Origin: Saliniramus fredricksonii
GTDB lineage: Bacteria; Pseudomonadota; Alphaproteobacteria; Rhizobiales; Beijerinckiaceae
Reading direction: 5' to 3'
DNA: 64,000 nt
NCBI RefSeq assembly: GCF_900094735.1
Contig: NZ_FMBM01000002.1
Span: 930,001 to 994,000 of the forward strand
The notes under the pieces were generated by a model. The model saw nothing but the letters and a program-made list of their open reading frames with translations, was not told the origin of the DNA and did not search any database. The position numbers were made by a program, and so were the translations under genes. This document shows positions 37,152 to 45,420 of the stretch, in pieces. How positions within the stretch are numbered: position 1 is the stretch's first letter; every line of letters begins with the position of its first letter.

Positions 37152-38716
37152 GCACGAAAACCGCGCAGACAGCCGTGAACCCGCCGCAGAAGCCCCGTCT
37201 CTACGAGGGGGCGGACTGGGATTTCGAGACGCTCCGGCGCATCAACGAGGCCTGCGAGGAAATCGCCATCGGCGAGCTGGGTCTCGACGTCTATACCAAC
37301 CAGATCGAGGTGATCACCGCCGAGCAGATGCTCGACGCCTATTCCTCGATCGGGATGCCGCTCTTCTACAAGCACTGGTCCTTCGGCAAGCATTTCGCCA
37401 CGCACGAGGCCTCCTACCGCAAGGGCATGCGCGGGCTGGCCTATGAGATCGTCATCAATTCGAACCCGTGCATCTCCTATGTGATGGAGGAGAATACGGC
37501 GACGATGCAGGCGCTCGTCATCGCGCATGCGGCGTTCGGCCATAACCACTTCTTCAAGAACAATTATCTGTTCAGGCAATGGACCGATGCCGACGGCATT
37601 CTCGATTATCTCGAATTCGCCAAGGGCTATATCGCCGAATGTGAGGAGCGCTACGGCCACGGGCCGGTCGAGCGGCTGCTTGATGCCGCGCATGCGCTGA
37701 TGAACCAGGCGGTGCACCGCTATCCACGCAAGATGCAGCCCGATCTGCGCAGCGAGGAGCAGCGCGAGCGCGAGCGCCGCCAGCATGAAGAGCAGATGTA
37801 CAACGATCTGTGGCGCACGGTTCCGGTCAAGGAACGCACCGGGCCCGACGATGCCGATCTGGAGCGCCGGCGCGCGCTTTTGCAGCTGCCGCAGGAGAAC
37901 CTGCTGTATTTCCTCGAGAAAAGCGGCCCCAAGCTCGCGCCCTGGCAGCGCGAATGCCTGCGCATCGTGCGGCTGATCGCGCAGTATTTCTACCCGCAGG
38001 GGCAGACCAAGGTGATGAACGAGGGCTGCGCCAGTTACGTGCATTACGAGATCATGAACCGGCTGCACGAGACCGGGCAGATCGGCGACGGTGACATGCT
38101 CGAATTCCTGCGCTCGCATACGAACGTGGTCTACCAGCCGGAATTCCACGAGCGGCATTATTCGGGCATCAACCCCTATGCGCTGGGTTTCGCCATGATG
38201 AAGGATATCGAGCGCATCTGCCGCGAGCCCACCGAGGAAGACCGCGTCTGGTTCCCGGATATTGCGGGCGTGGGCGATCACATGCCGGTCCTGCGCGAGA
38301 TCTGGGCGAATTACCGCGACGAGAGCTTCATCCTGCAATATCTGAGCCCGCATCTGATGCGCAAATTCAAGCTCTTCCACGTCGCCGATGACGACACCCA
38401 GCCCGACATGCTGGTCGATGCCATCCACGACGAGCGCGGCTACCGCCGCCTGCGCCGCGCGCTCGCCAGGCAATACGACGTCGCCTGGCTCGACGCCGAT
38501 ATCCAGATCGTCGATGTCGACCTCGCCGGTGACCGCCGCCTGATCGTCCAGCACAACGTCCTCAACCGCATCCCCCTCGACGAATCCAACGCCCGCCGCA
38601 CCCTCCAGCACCTCGCCGACCTCTGGGGCTACGAGGTGATGATGAAGGAAGTCGACACGCAATCGGGCGAGGTGCTCAAGGAGCACAGGGCGGTGGCACG
38701 GGATCGGATCGTGTGA
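37148..38716 (+). CDS. SpoVR family protein (YcgB-like)
   Basis: 522 residues. Family stretches: IEVITAEQMLDAYSSIGMP, HWSFGKHFATHEASYRKG, LAYEIVINSNPCISYVMEEN, and the His-rich AHAAFGHNHFFKNNYLF, with NEGCASYVHYEIMN later. SpoVR proteins are widespread with PrkA and YeaH in non-sporulating bacteria; molecular activity is unknown, although the conserved His/Glu set suggests a metal-dependent fold. The start at 37148 overlaps the yeaH stop. Confidence 0.95.
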   Translation: MSTKTAQTAVNPPQKPRLYEGADWDFETLRRINEACEEIAIGELGLDVYTNQIEVITAEQMLDAYSSIGMPLFYKHWSFGKHFATHEASYRKGMRGLAYEIVINSNPCISYVMEENTATMQALVIAHAAFGHNHFFKNNYLFRQWTDADGILDYLEFAKGYIAECEERYGHGPVERLLDAAHALMNQAVHRYPRKMQPDLRSEEQRERERRQHEEQMYNDLWRTVPVKERTGPDDADLERRRALLQLPQENLLYFLEKSGPKLAPWQRECLRIVRLIAQYFYPQGQTKVMNEGCASYVHYEIMNRLHETGQIGDGDMLEFLRSHTNVVYQPEFHERHYSGINPYALGFAMMKDIERICREPTEEDRVWFPDIAGVGDHMPVLREIWANYRDESFILQYLSPHLMRKFKLFHVADDDTQPDMLVDAIHDERGYRRLRRALARQYDVAWLDADIQIVDVDLAGDRRLIVQHNVLNRIPLDESNARRTLQHLADLWGYEVMMKEVDTQSGEVLKEHRAVARDRIV

Positions 38717-39153
38717 AGCGGGGATCCAGTCATGGAGATCGACCGCAATTTTTTTAGAATAAGGGTTTTAGCTGCATCGGTAGAGTTTGTTCGTCTGGAG
38801 AGTTGAGTAATGGGCAAGCAGACTCAGTTTGCCGTGAACTCTTGTGGGTAGCAATAAATACAACTAAATATTGTTAAATTTCGCCCAAAGCATCGCTTTG
38901 CACCGCTCCTTCAGCGCCTCAAAGGGCAGTTTCTCCGCAAACGCACGCTCCAATAGCTGAAGAGTGAGCCATACCGAGGAGAGCGTCTTTGTGAACGCGC
39001 TGATCCATTCCATACACAGGCGTGGCGCGCCCGGCCTGACGGAGTCGGATGGTGCGCTCTGAAGCCTCGTTTCGGCACATCACAGGCTGATGCGAGGACC
39101 GGCCATCCGGCGCCTTTTCGCCGCGCATTGCCGATGCGGGCCTGCGGACGCCA
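38717..39153. other. Intergenic region after spoVR
   Basis: The two flanking genes converge here. 38740-38890 is A/T-rich with a TTTTTTT run at about 38750, which may end the spoVR transcript, but no strong stem was confirmed. The rest shows no gene with coding character. Confidence 0.4.
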
Positions 39154-40962
39154 TTACCGCTTCGGCGGATCCGATGGGTCTGCGGTCCGTTTCCCGCGTT
39201 TGCCCGCCGCAGCCTTGCCCGCCGCGACCTTGCCGGCTTTTTTCTTGCTCACGGATTGAGCCGCCGCCTCGCCATCAGCTTTCGTGAAACGCTTCTTCCA
39301 CTTCTTGTCGGATCCTGCGCCTCCGGCGCCGGCATCGGAGAATTTGCCGGAGGTTCGCGCCTTGCGAGGGCTGGCCGGAGCGTCGATCTGCGGCGCACCG
39401 GAAGCGCGCCGGACGGTGACGCCTTTCTCGAGGCTGCCTTGTTTTCCCAATGCGCTCAGGAATTTTGCAACGCTCGTCTCGGAGATTTCCACGAGGGTCT
39501 CGGATTGCTGGACGCGGATTGCGCCGATCGCATCCTTGTCGAGCCCTCCGGAGCGACACAGCAGCGGCAGCAGCCAGCGCGGCTCGGCGCCGTCATCGCG
39601 CCCGACCGACAGGGTGAACCAGACGCTCGGGCCGAAGCGTGCATGCGCCTTCGCGGCTGGTCGCGTATCGACCGGGACGAGCTCTTCCGGCGCCGAGTGC
39701 CGGGCGCGATGCTGGCGCAGATAGGCTGCTGCAATCGCCTCCGGTGAATACAGGGCGAGCAACCGGCTCGCAAAAGCCGTTTCTTCGTCGGTGACATCCA
39801 TCGACCAGTCGGGATCGGCGAGCAGACGTTCCTCGTCGCGGCGCAGGATCTCGTCCGCTCCCGGCGCAGTGATCCAGTCGGCTGTTACGCGGGCGCTCGC
39901 CAGCAGACGCTCGGCCCGCTTCACCGCCTTCGGCGGCACAACCAGGGCGGAGATGCCCTTGCGTCCGGCGCGGCCCGTGCGACCGGAGCGATGCAGCAGG
40001 CTATCGGCGTTGCTCGGGAGCTCGGCATGGATCACGAGTTCGAGATTGGGCAGATCGATGCCGCGGGCCGCGACATCGGTTGCGACGCAGACCCGGGCGC
40101 GACCGTCGCGCATCGCCTGAAGCGCATGCGTGCGCTCCGTCTGGCTCAGCTCACCGGAAAGACTGACGACGGCAAAGCCGCGATTGGAAAAGCGCGCAGT
40201 GAGCCGGCTCACCATCGCGCGGGTATTGGCGAAGACGATGGCGTTTTGCGCCTCGTGATAGCGCAGCACATTGATGATGGCGTTTTCCGCGTCCTGGGCG
40301 GCGACGCGCAGCGCCTGATAGGCGATGTCAGCATGCTGACTTGCCTCGGACTGGGTTTTCACCCGCACGGCCTCGCGCTGGAAACGCTGGGCCAGTTTCG
40401 CGATCATCGGCGGCACGGTCGCCGAGAACATCAGCGTCCGGCGCTCCGGCGGAGCCTTGTCCAGCATGAATTCCAGATCTTCGCGAAACCCGAGATCAAG
40501 CATCTCGTCCGCCTCGTCGAGGACAATGACCCGCAATCCGCTCATGTCGAGGGATCCGCGCTGGATATGGTCGCGCAGGCGGCCCGGCGTGCCCACGACG
40601 ATATGGGCGCCGCGCGCGAGGGTGCGGCGCTCGTCGCGCATGTCCATGCCGCCGACGCAGGAAGCCATCCGGGCGCCCGCCCTGGCATAGAGCCAGCCGA
40701 GCTCACGCATCACCTGCGCGGCCAGCTCCCTCGTGGGTGCGACGATAAGGGCCAGCGGAGCGCCTGGTGGGCCGAGCATGCCTTCCGCATCCAGAAGCGT
40801 GGGAGCAATCGCGAGCCCGAATCCCACGGTCTTGCCCGAACCGGTCTGGGCGGATACCAGCAGATCGGCTTCGCGCAGGGCGGGATCGGTGACCGCCTCC
40901 TGGACCTGGGTAAGGCTATCATAACCGCGCTCGGCGAGCGCCTCGGACAAGGTATGGATCAT
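39154..40962 (-). CDS. DEAD-box RNA helicase, DeaD/DbpA type
   Basis: 602 residues from the ATG at 40962; an upstream start at 41061 would add 33 non-conserved residues. Helicase core: Q motif region with LTQVQEAV, Walker A AQTGSGKT, PTRELAAQ, GTPGRLRD, DEAD in VLDEADEMLDLGF, SAT, and HRSGRTGRAGR. About residues 420-500 form a DbpA-like RNA-binding domain (VWFTLSVGRDDGAEPRWLLP). The last 90 residues are a Lys/Ala-rich basic tail. Likely role in ribosome assembly or cold adaptation. One of two DEAD-box genes in this window. Confidence 0.93.
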   Translation of the reverse strand: MIHTLSEALAERGYDSLTQVQEAVTDPALREADLLVSAQTGSGKTVGFGLAIAPTLLDAEGMLGPPGAPLALIVAPTRELAAQVMRELGWLYARAGARMASCVGGMDMRDERRTLARGAHIVVGTPGRLRDHIQRGSLDMSGLRVIVLDEADEMLDLGFREDLEFMLDKAPPERRTLMFSATVPPMIAKLAQRFQREAVRVKTQSEASQHADIAYQALRVAAQDAENAIINVLRYHEAQNAIVFANTRAMVSRLTARFSNRGFAVVSLSGELSQTERTHALQAMRDGRARVCVATDVAARGIDLPNLELVIHAELPSNADSLLHRSGRTGRAGRKGISALVVPPKAVKRAERLLASARVTADWITAPGADEILRRDEERLLADPDWSMDVTDEETAFASRLLALYSPEAIAAAYLRQHRARHSAPEELVPVDTRPAAKAHARFGPSVWFTLSVGRDDGAEPRWLLPLLCRSGGLDKDAIGAIRVQQSETLVEISETSVAKFLSALGKQGSLEKGVTVRRASGAPQIDAPASPRKARTSGKFSDAGAGGAGSDKKWKKRFTKADGEAAAQSVSKKKAGKVAAGKAAAGKRGKRTADPSDPPKR

Positions 40963-41166
40963 GGAAGGCCAATCTGCGGAGGATATCGGCGCCGCAGTCT
41001 TGCGCGGTCCGCCGGCACGAAACGTGCGATTCAGGTTCACGTAACGCAACGCGCGGATCATGTATACTGCAGAAAACAGGCATCAGGCGCGTGGCGCCCG
41101 GGATCCTTCACCCGCTCCCCGTGATCGGCTATGCCACGGGATGGCTTCGATCGCAGAGGGTTGCGC

Positions 41167-41844
41167 ATGCTTCCATGGATACAGCTGGCCACGGCACAAA
41201 CGCCGGAGGGGGATAGGCTCAGGCTCCTGCGCCGGGGCGATGAATTCTCGATCCGTCTCGAAGGCGGCAACGAGCTGATGAACAGCCGCCTCGGCGGCTC
41301 GGAGGAGGCGCTCGCGACGCTTGCTTTCGACCAGCTGGCCGGTCAGACCGCGCCGAGCATCCTCATCGGCGGGCTCGGGATGGGTTTCACCCTGCGCGCC
41401 GCGCAGGCGGTCGCGCCCCCGGATGCGCGGCTGATCATCAGCGAAATCGTGCCTGAACTGGCCGACTGGGCCAGGCAGCACATGAAGGCCGTATTCGAGG
41501 ATTGTCTCTGCGACCCGCGGGTGGAACTGCGGGTGGGTGATATCGGCGCCGCCATCCGCGAGGCCGGGGAAAAATTCGACGCGATCCTGCTCGATGTCGA
41601 TAACGGGCCCGACGGCCTCACGCGCTCGGAGAACGGCAGCCTTTACGGAGAGGCGGGATTGCATGCGGCACGCGCAGCGCTGACGCCCGGCGGCGTCCTC
41701 GCCGTCTGGTCCGCTGCGCCCGACGCGGCATTTGCGAAGCGGCTGGCCCGGTGCGGCTTTGCGGTCACGCCGCATCGTGTCCGCGCCAGCCGCTCCCGGC
41801 GCGGTGCGCGCCATACGATCTGGATCGCAATGCGCCGGCCCTGA
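41167..41844 (+). CDS. Spermidine synthase-like Rossmann-fold protein
   Basis: 225 residues from the ATG at 41167 (AGAGGG upstream). The SAM-binding-like core reads SILIGGLGMGFTLRAAQAV, then ISEIVPELADWARQHM and FDAILLDVDNGPDGLT, as in the spermidine synthase/SpeE-like methyltransferase group. The N-terminal part lacks the full SpeE tetramerisation domain and the protein is short, so aminopropyl transfer is not assured; the conserved DVDNGP motif of short homologues suggests a distinct subgroup. Single gene, divergent from the helicase. Confidence 0.8.
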   Translation: MLPWIQLATAQTPEGDRLRLLRRGDEFSIRLEGGNELMNSRLGGSEEALATLAFDQLAGQTAPSILIGGLGMGFTLRAAQAVAPPDARLIISEIVPELADWARQHMKAVFEDCLCDPRVELRVGDIGAAIREAGEKFDAILLDVDNGPDGLTRSENGSLYGEAGLHAARAALTPGGVLAVWSAAPDAAFAKRLARCGFAVTPHRVRASRSRRGARHTIWIAMRRP

Positions 41845-41870
41845 CAAGGCGATGATTTCTGTCCGTTCGT

Positions 41871-43352
41871 TCAACCGCAGCGCATCACCTGTACGCGCCT
41901 GACGATCATCCAGCATGTACAGGCTGCGATCAGGCCGAGGCAGGTGGCGCTGACGGGGTCGGTCAGAAGAACTGTGGGATCACCGCGTGAGAAGAGCAGG
42001 GTGCGGCGCAGGTATTCCTCGAAGGCGGGGCCGAGGATGAAGCCGAGGACGAGCGGGGTCGGCTCCAGCTTCAGCCGCAGCAGGACCCAGCCGAACAGGC
42101 CGAAACCGAGCATCAGCCAGACGTCGAACAGCGAGTTCTGCACCGAATGCACCCCGATCAGGCTGATCACGATGATCAGCGGCACCAGCCTGCGGAAGGG
42201 GATGCGCAGAAGTGAGGCCCAGATCCCGGCAAAGGGCAGGTTCAGCACCACGAGGATCACGTTGCCGATGATCAGGCTCGCCATCAGGGCCGTGAACAGA
42301 TCCGGGTTCTGCGCGATGAAAGCAGGGCCGGGCATGATCGCATGCAGCATCAGCGCACCCGCCAGCACCGCCATGACCGGGCTGCCGGGCAATCCGAGGG
42401 TCAGGAGGGGCACCATCGCAGATTGGGCCGCCGCGTTGTTCGCGGCTTCCGGCGCCGCGACGCCCGCAACCGCGCCCGTCCCGAGCGGGCGATCCTTCGT
42501 GGCAAAGCCGTTCTCCATCCCGCGCGCGGCGAGCGCCGCCAAAAGCGTGCTCGCCCCGGGAATCACTCCCAGCGCCGCGCCGATTCCCGTTCCGCGCAGG
42601 GCGGGGCGCCAGCCAGCGCGCAGATCGGCGCGCGTGGGCCAGGGCCAGCGCACGAGCCTGATGCGCTCCGGGCGCCCGCCCGTTTCCAGCGCGCGGATCA
42701 GCTCCGCGAGACCGAATATGCCCATCACCAGCGGGACGAAGCCGATGCCGTCACGCAGTTCCGGTATCCCGAAGGCGAAACGCGGCTGCCCGCCGCCCAG
42801 ATCGGTTCCCACGAGACCCAGACCCGCGCCGATCAGGATCAGCGCCAGAGCCGGAATCGCCGGGCCGGGCGAGATCACCGCGGCGGCGAACAGGCCCAGC
42901 GCAATCAGTCCCACCAGCCCCGCTGGCGCGATCGCCGTGGTCATGCCGGCGAGCGGCACTGCGATGGTTGCAATCAACACGGCGGTGACGAGGCCTGCGA
43001 AGAGCGAGGCGAGCGAGGCCACTGCGATTGCCGGCCCGGCCCGACCGGCCAGCGCCATCTTGTGCCCGTCCAGCGCCGTCACGACGCCGGAGCATTCACC
43101 GGGCACATTCAGCAGGATCGAGGTGGTCGAGCCGCCATATTGCGCGCCATAATAGATCGCCGCCATCATGATGATCGCGCCCGCCGGTTCCAGCGTAAAC
43201 GTCAGCGGCAGTAGCAGCGCCAGTGTTGCCGCCGGGCCGATGCCGGGCAGGACGCCGACGAGCGTGCCGACCACTGCGCCCACGACACACAGGATGAGGT
43301 TTTCCGGCGTCAGCGCCAGCGCAAATCCCGAGATCCATGCGTTCAGATCCAT
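41871..43352 (-). CDS. tctA: Tripartite tricarboxylate transporter large permease TctA
   Basis: 493 residues, about twelve membrane helices. TctA signatures: VVGTLVGVLPGIGPAATLAL near the start, YYGAQYGGSTTSILLNVPGE, and GIGAALGVIPGAS in the second half. It forms the membrane channel for tri- or dicarboxylate-like or aromatic acid substrates, driven by an ion gradient. Gene order C-B-A on the minus strand; it follows tctB by 12 bp. Confidence 0.95.
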   Translation of the reverse strand: MDLNAWISGFALALTPENLILCVVGAVVGTLVGVLPGIGPAATLALLLPLTFTLEPAGAIIMMAAIYYGAQYGGSTTSILLNVPGECSGVVTALDGHKMALAGRAGPAIAVASLASLFAGLVTAVLIATIAVPLAGMTTAIAPAGLVGLIALGLFAAAVISPGPAIPALALILIGAGLGLVGTDLGGGQPRFAFGIPELRDGIGFVPLVMGIFGLAELIRALETGGRPERIRLVRWPWPTRADLRAGWRPALRGTGIGAALGVIPGASTLLAALAARGMENGFATKDRPLGTGAVAGVAAPEAANNAAAQSAMVPLLTLGLPGSPVMAVLAGALMLHAIMPGPAFIAQNPDLFTALMASLIIGNVILVVLNLPFAGIWASLLRIPFRRLVPLIIVISLIGVHSVQNSLFDVWLMLGFGLFGWVLLRLKLEPTPLVLGFILGPAFEEYLRRTLLFSRGDPTVLLTDPVSATCLGLIAACTCWMIVRRVQVMRCG

Positions 43353-43364
43353 GCCCCGGCCTCT

Positions 43365-43880
43365 TCACAAACGAGGCCAGAGCGGCGCCGTGGGCGGCAA
43401 AAGTGTAAGTCCGATCACCATCGTCATGACAACCAGCGCGCACACCGTGACCGCGAGCGCGACCGGATTGCGCTCGCCGGCGCCGATGGCGGCCAGCGTT
43501 GCGGCAAGACCCGCCGAAATCACCAGCCCGAAGGCCGGCAGGCTCAATGCGAACAACAGAACCGCACCGAGGAGCGCCGGCCCGCTCCAGCGTTGCGCGG
43601 TCGCGTCGGCGGGCTCGGCGCAGGGTGCGGGCCGGCGCGGCGTGGCATCGAGCGCGCGGAAAGCCGCCCAGATCGCACCGAGCGCGATCACCCCCTTGCT
43701 CAGCAATTGCGCGAACAGGCCGGGGCCAACATGCGCATCCAGCCAGGCCGGCTGGCCATAGGCGAGGATCAGCATGGCCAACCCGGTCAGGACCAGTGCC
43801 AGTCCCGGTACGGCCCGCCCGAGCCTGAGCAGGGGAGCGGATTGCAGGATACGGCGCGCATGCTCCGCTTGCGATGTCAT
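43365..43880 (-). CDS. tctB: Tripartite tricarboxylate transporter small permease TctB
   Basis: 171 residues with four membrane helices in the usual TctB pattern: VPGLALVLTGLAMLILAYGQ, a loop, VIALGAIWAAFRAL, then two close helices separated by a short GERNP loop. Sequence is weakly conserved in this family; position between tctC and tctA supports the call. Confidence 0.88.
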   Translation of the reverse strand: MTSQAEHARRILQSAPLLRLGRAVPGLALVLTGLAMLILAYGQPAWLDAHVGPGLFAQLLSKGVIALGAIWAAFRALDATPRRPAPCAEPADATAQRWSGPALLGAVLLFALSLPAFGLVISAGLAATLAAIGAGERNPVALAVTVCALVVMTMVIGLTLLPPTAPLWPRL

Positions 43881-43922
43881 GGGGCCTCGGCTCGGTTTCG
43901 GGGATTCTCAGACAAGTCAGGA

Positions 43923-43950
43923 CCCGCGCCCGGAAGGTGCCGGGCGCGGG
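43923..43950. promoter_or_regulatory. Strong intercistronic hairpin between tctC and tctB
   Basis: Perfect 11-bp GC stem (43923-43933 with 43940-43950, CCCGCGCCCGG/CCGGGCGCGGG), 6-nt loop, no T tract. It probably protects the tctC 3' end or partly stops transcription, so that binding protein exceeds permease. Confidence 0.65.
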
Positions 43951-43970
43951 CATGCGGTGAGAGCGTCCTC

Positions 43971-44963
43971 TCAGCCCTCGCGCCTGGCACCGGTGCCGCG
44001 CACGACCGGGATCCAGGTCTCGCGCTGTTCGGCATAATAGGCGTCGACTTCGGCGGGCGTCTTGGCCGGGGGCACGATCGAGGCGAGATCCTCCAGCCTT
44101 GTGCGCATCTCGTCAGATTGCACGATCTCGTTGATCATCGTGTTGAGGGTATCGACGATCTCCTGTGGCGTGTCCGCCGGTGCCGAGATGGTGTTCCAGG
44201 TCTGGCTGACGAAGCCGGGCAGCCCCGCTTCCTCCATGGTCGGAACCTCCGCCAGCGCGGGCAGGCGCACCGGGGCGGATACGCCGAGCGGACGCACGGC
44301 ATCGCCCTGAACCTGGCCGATCGCGGTCAGGGACGGATCGAAGACGAAGTTCAGACGCCCGGCGATCAGATCCACCATGGCCTCCGGGCTGCGCGGATAG
44401 GGGATATGGACGACGTCCTCGGCGCCGATGCGTTGCAGGAAAAGGGCCCCGGTAATATGCGTCGTGGTGCCCGTCGGGCCGGAACCGTACTGGAAGGCGG
44501 CCGGATCGGCCAGAACCCGCTCGGTCAGCCCGGCGAGATCGGTATCGGGTGAATCCTTGGGCACGCACATGACCATCGGGACTTCGTTGATCATCGCGAC
44601 ACCGCGCAGGGTGCTCTCGATATCGACCGGAAGCGGATCGAAGAGCGCAATGTTGTGGACGAGCTGCGAGGAGGTCCCCACCAGCAGCGTGTAGCCGTCC
44701 GGCTCGGCCTTGCTGACATCCTCGGTGGCGCGCATGCCGGAGGCGGTGCCGTTATTCTCGACCACGATGCGCTGGCCGAGCACGGGTTCCAGCGCTTCAA
44801 CGAGAATGCGCGCCACGACATCGGCATTGCCGCCGCCGCCCTGGGCGACGACGAGCCGGATCGGACCAGCCGCCGGCCATTGCGCGGCGCGCGCCTGACG
44901 CGGCAGCAGGGACAGGAAGGGCGCAGCCAGAGCTGAGCCCAGAAGCGTGCGACGATTGATCAT
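43971..44963 (-). CDS. tctC: Tripartite tricarboxylate transporter solute-binding protein TctC (Bug family)
   Basis: 330 residues from the ATG at 44963, after GGGAGTC. The signal peptide MINRRTLLGSALAAPFLSLL has an RR pair before the hydrophobic core and may use the Tat pathway. Mature Bug-type sequence: PIRLVVAQGGGGNADVVARI, VVENNGTASGMRA, and PAAFQYGSGPTGTTTHITGA. Bug proteins bind carboxylates; the substrate is not predictable. A much longer in-frame extension upstream (to 45209) is A/T-rich non-coding sequence and is rejected. Confidence 0.93.
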   Translation of the reverse strand: MINRRTLLGSALAAPFLSLLPRQARAAQWPAAGPIRLVVAQGGGGNADVVARILVEALEPVLGQRIVVENNGTASGMRATEDVSKAEPDGYTLLVGTSSQLVHNIALFDPLPVDIESTLRGVAMINEVPMVMCVPKDSPDTDLAGLTERVLADPAAFQYGSGPTGTTTHITGALFLQRIGAEDVVHIPYPRSPEAMVDLIAGRLNFVFDPSLTAIGQVQGDAVRPLGVSAPVRLPALAEVPTMEEAGLPGFVSQTWNTISAPADTPQEIVDTLNTMINEIVQSDEMRTRLEDLASIVPPAKTPAEVDAYYAEQRETWIPVVRGTGARREG

Positions 44964-45420
44964 TGAAGACTCCCACGATTGCGTTGGCTCTTGAACAAAC
45001 TGTCGAACCGAGGTGATCAGCGCGACAAAAGCACAAGAAAAACAGGTGGAAAGCGCATTGAAGGCCAATGCACGGAGGTTTCTTTGGGTCCAGGTTAGAT
45101 TTCTTTTAATCTGTCGCAGTAACTTGCACTCAGATTTCGTTCTTTCTAGGATACTGGTTCGATTATGTGAAATGAAAATTGTAGTCAAACGTTTTCGAAA
45201 AAAATTCATTAATTTAAAATCGCTACAAAGTAGATTTATTCAAATCTAATTTCCAGATTATTCATGTATTTTGATGTTAATTTCAGTCTCTTGCCTGGAA
45301 TCCCCGCTGATTGCATGAAATTGAGCTGTCTTCAGGTAATTCCAGGCTCAAGCGGAAAATGCTGCGCCCAAAAACCGTCAAGGGTGTCCGAGATTTTTTG
45401 GTCAGGGCGCAAAGCGGCCT
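44964..45420. other. AT-rich intergenic region between tctC and the flavin monooxygenase
   Basis: About 450 bp, with strong A/T bias from 45090 to 45290, much lower GC than the genes. It must contain the tctC promoter (reading left). No gene or repeat recognised; the A/T block may be a regulatory or silenced (H-NS/MucR-like target) segment. Confidence 0.4.

Noticed and set aside
38919-39128. 69-codon minus-strand frame after spoVR
   Set aside because: Lies in a convergent gap, has no ribosome-binding site and no protein-like pattern.
44964-45209. Extended N-terminus of TctC
   Set aside because: The extra 82 codons come from A/T-rich non-coding DNA and would bury the signal peptide.
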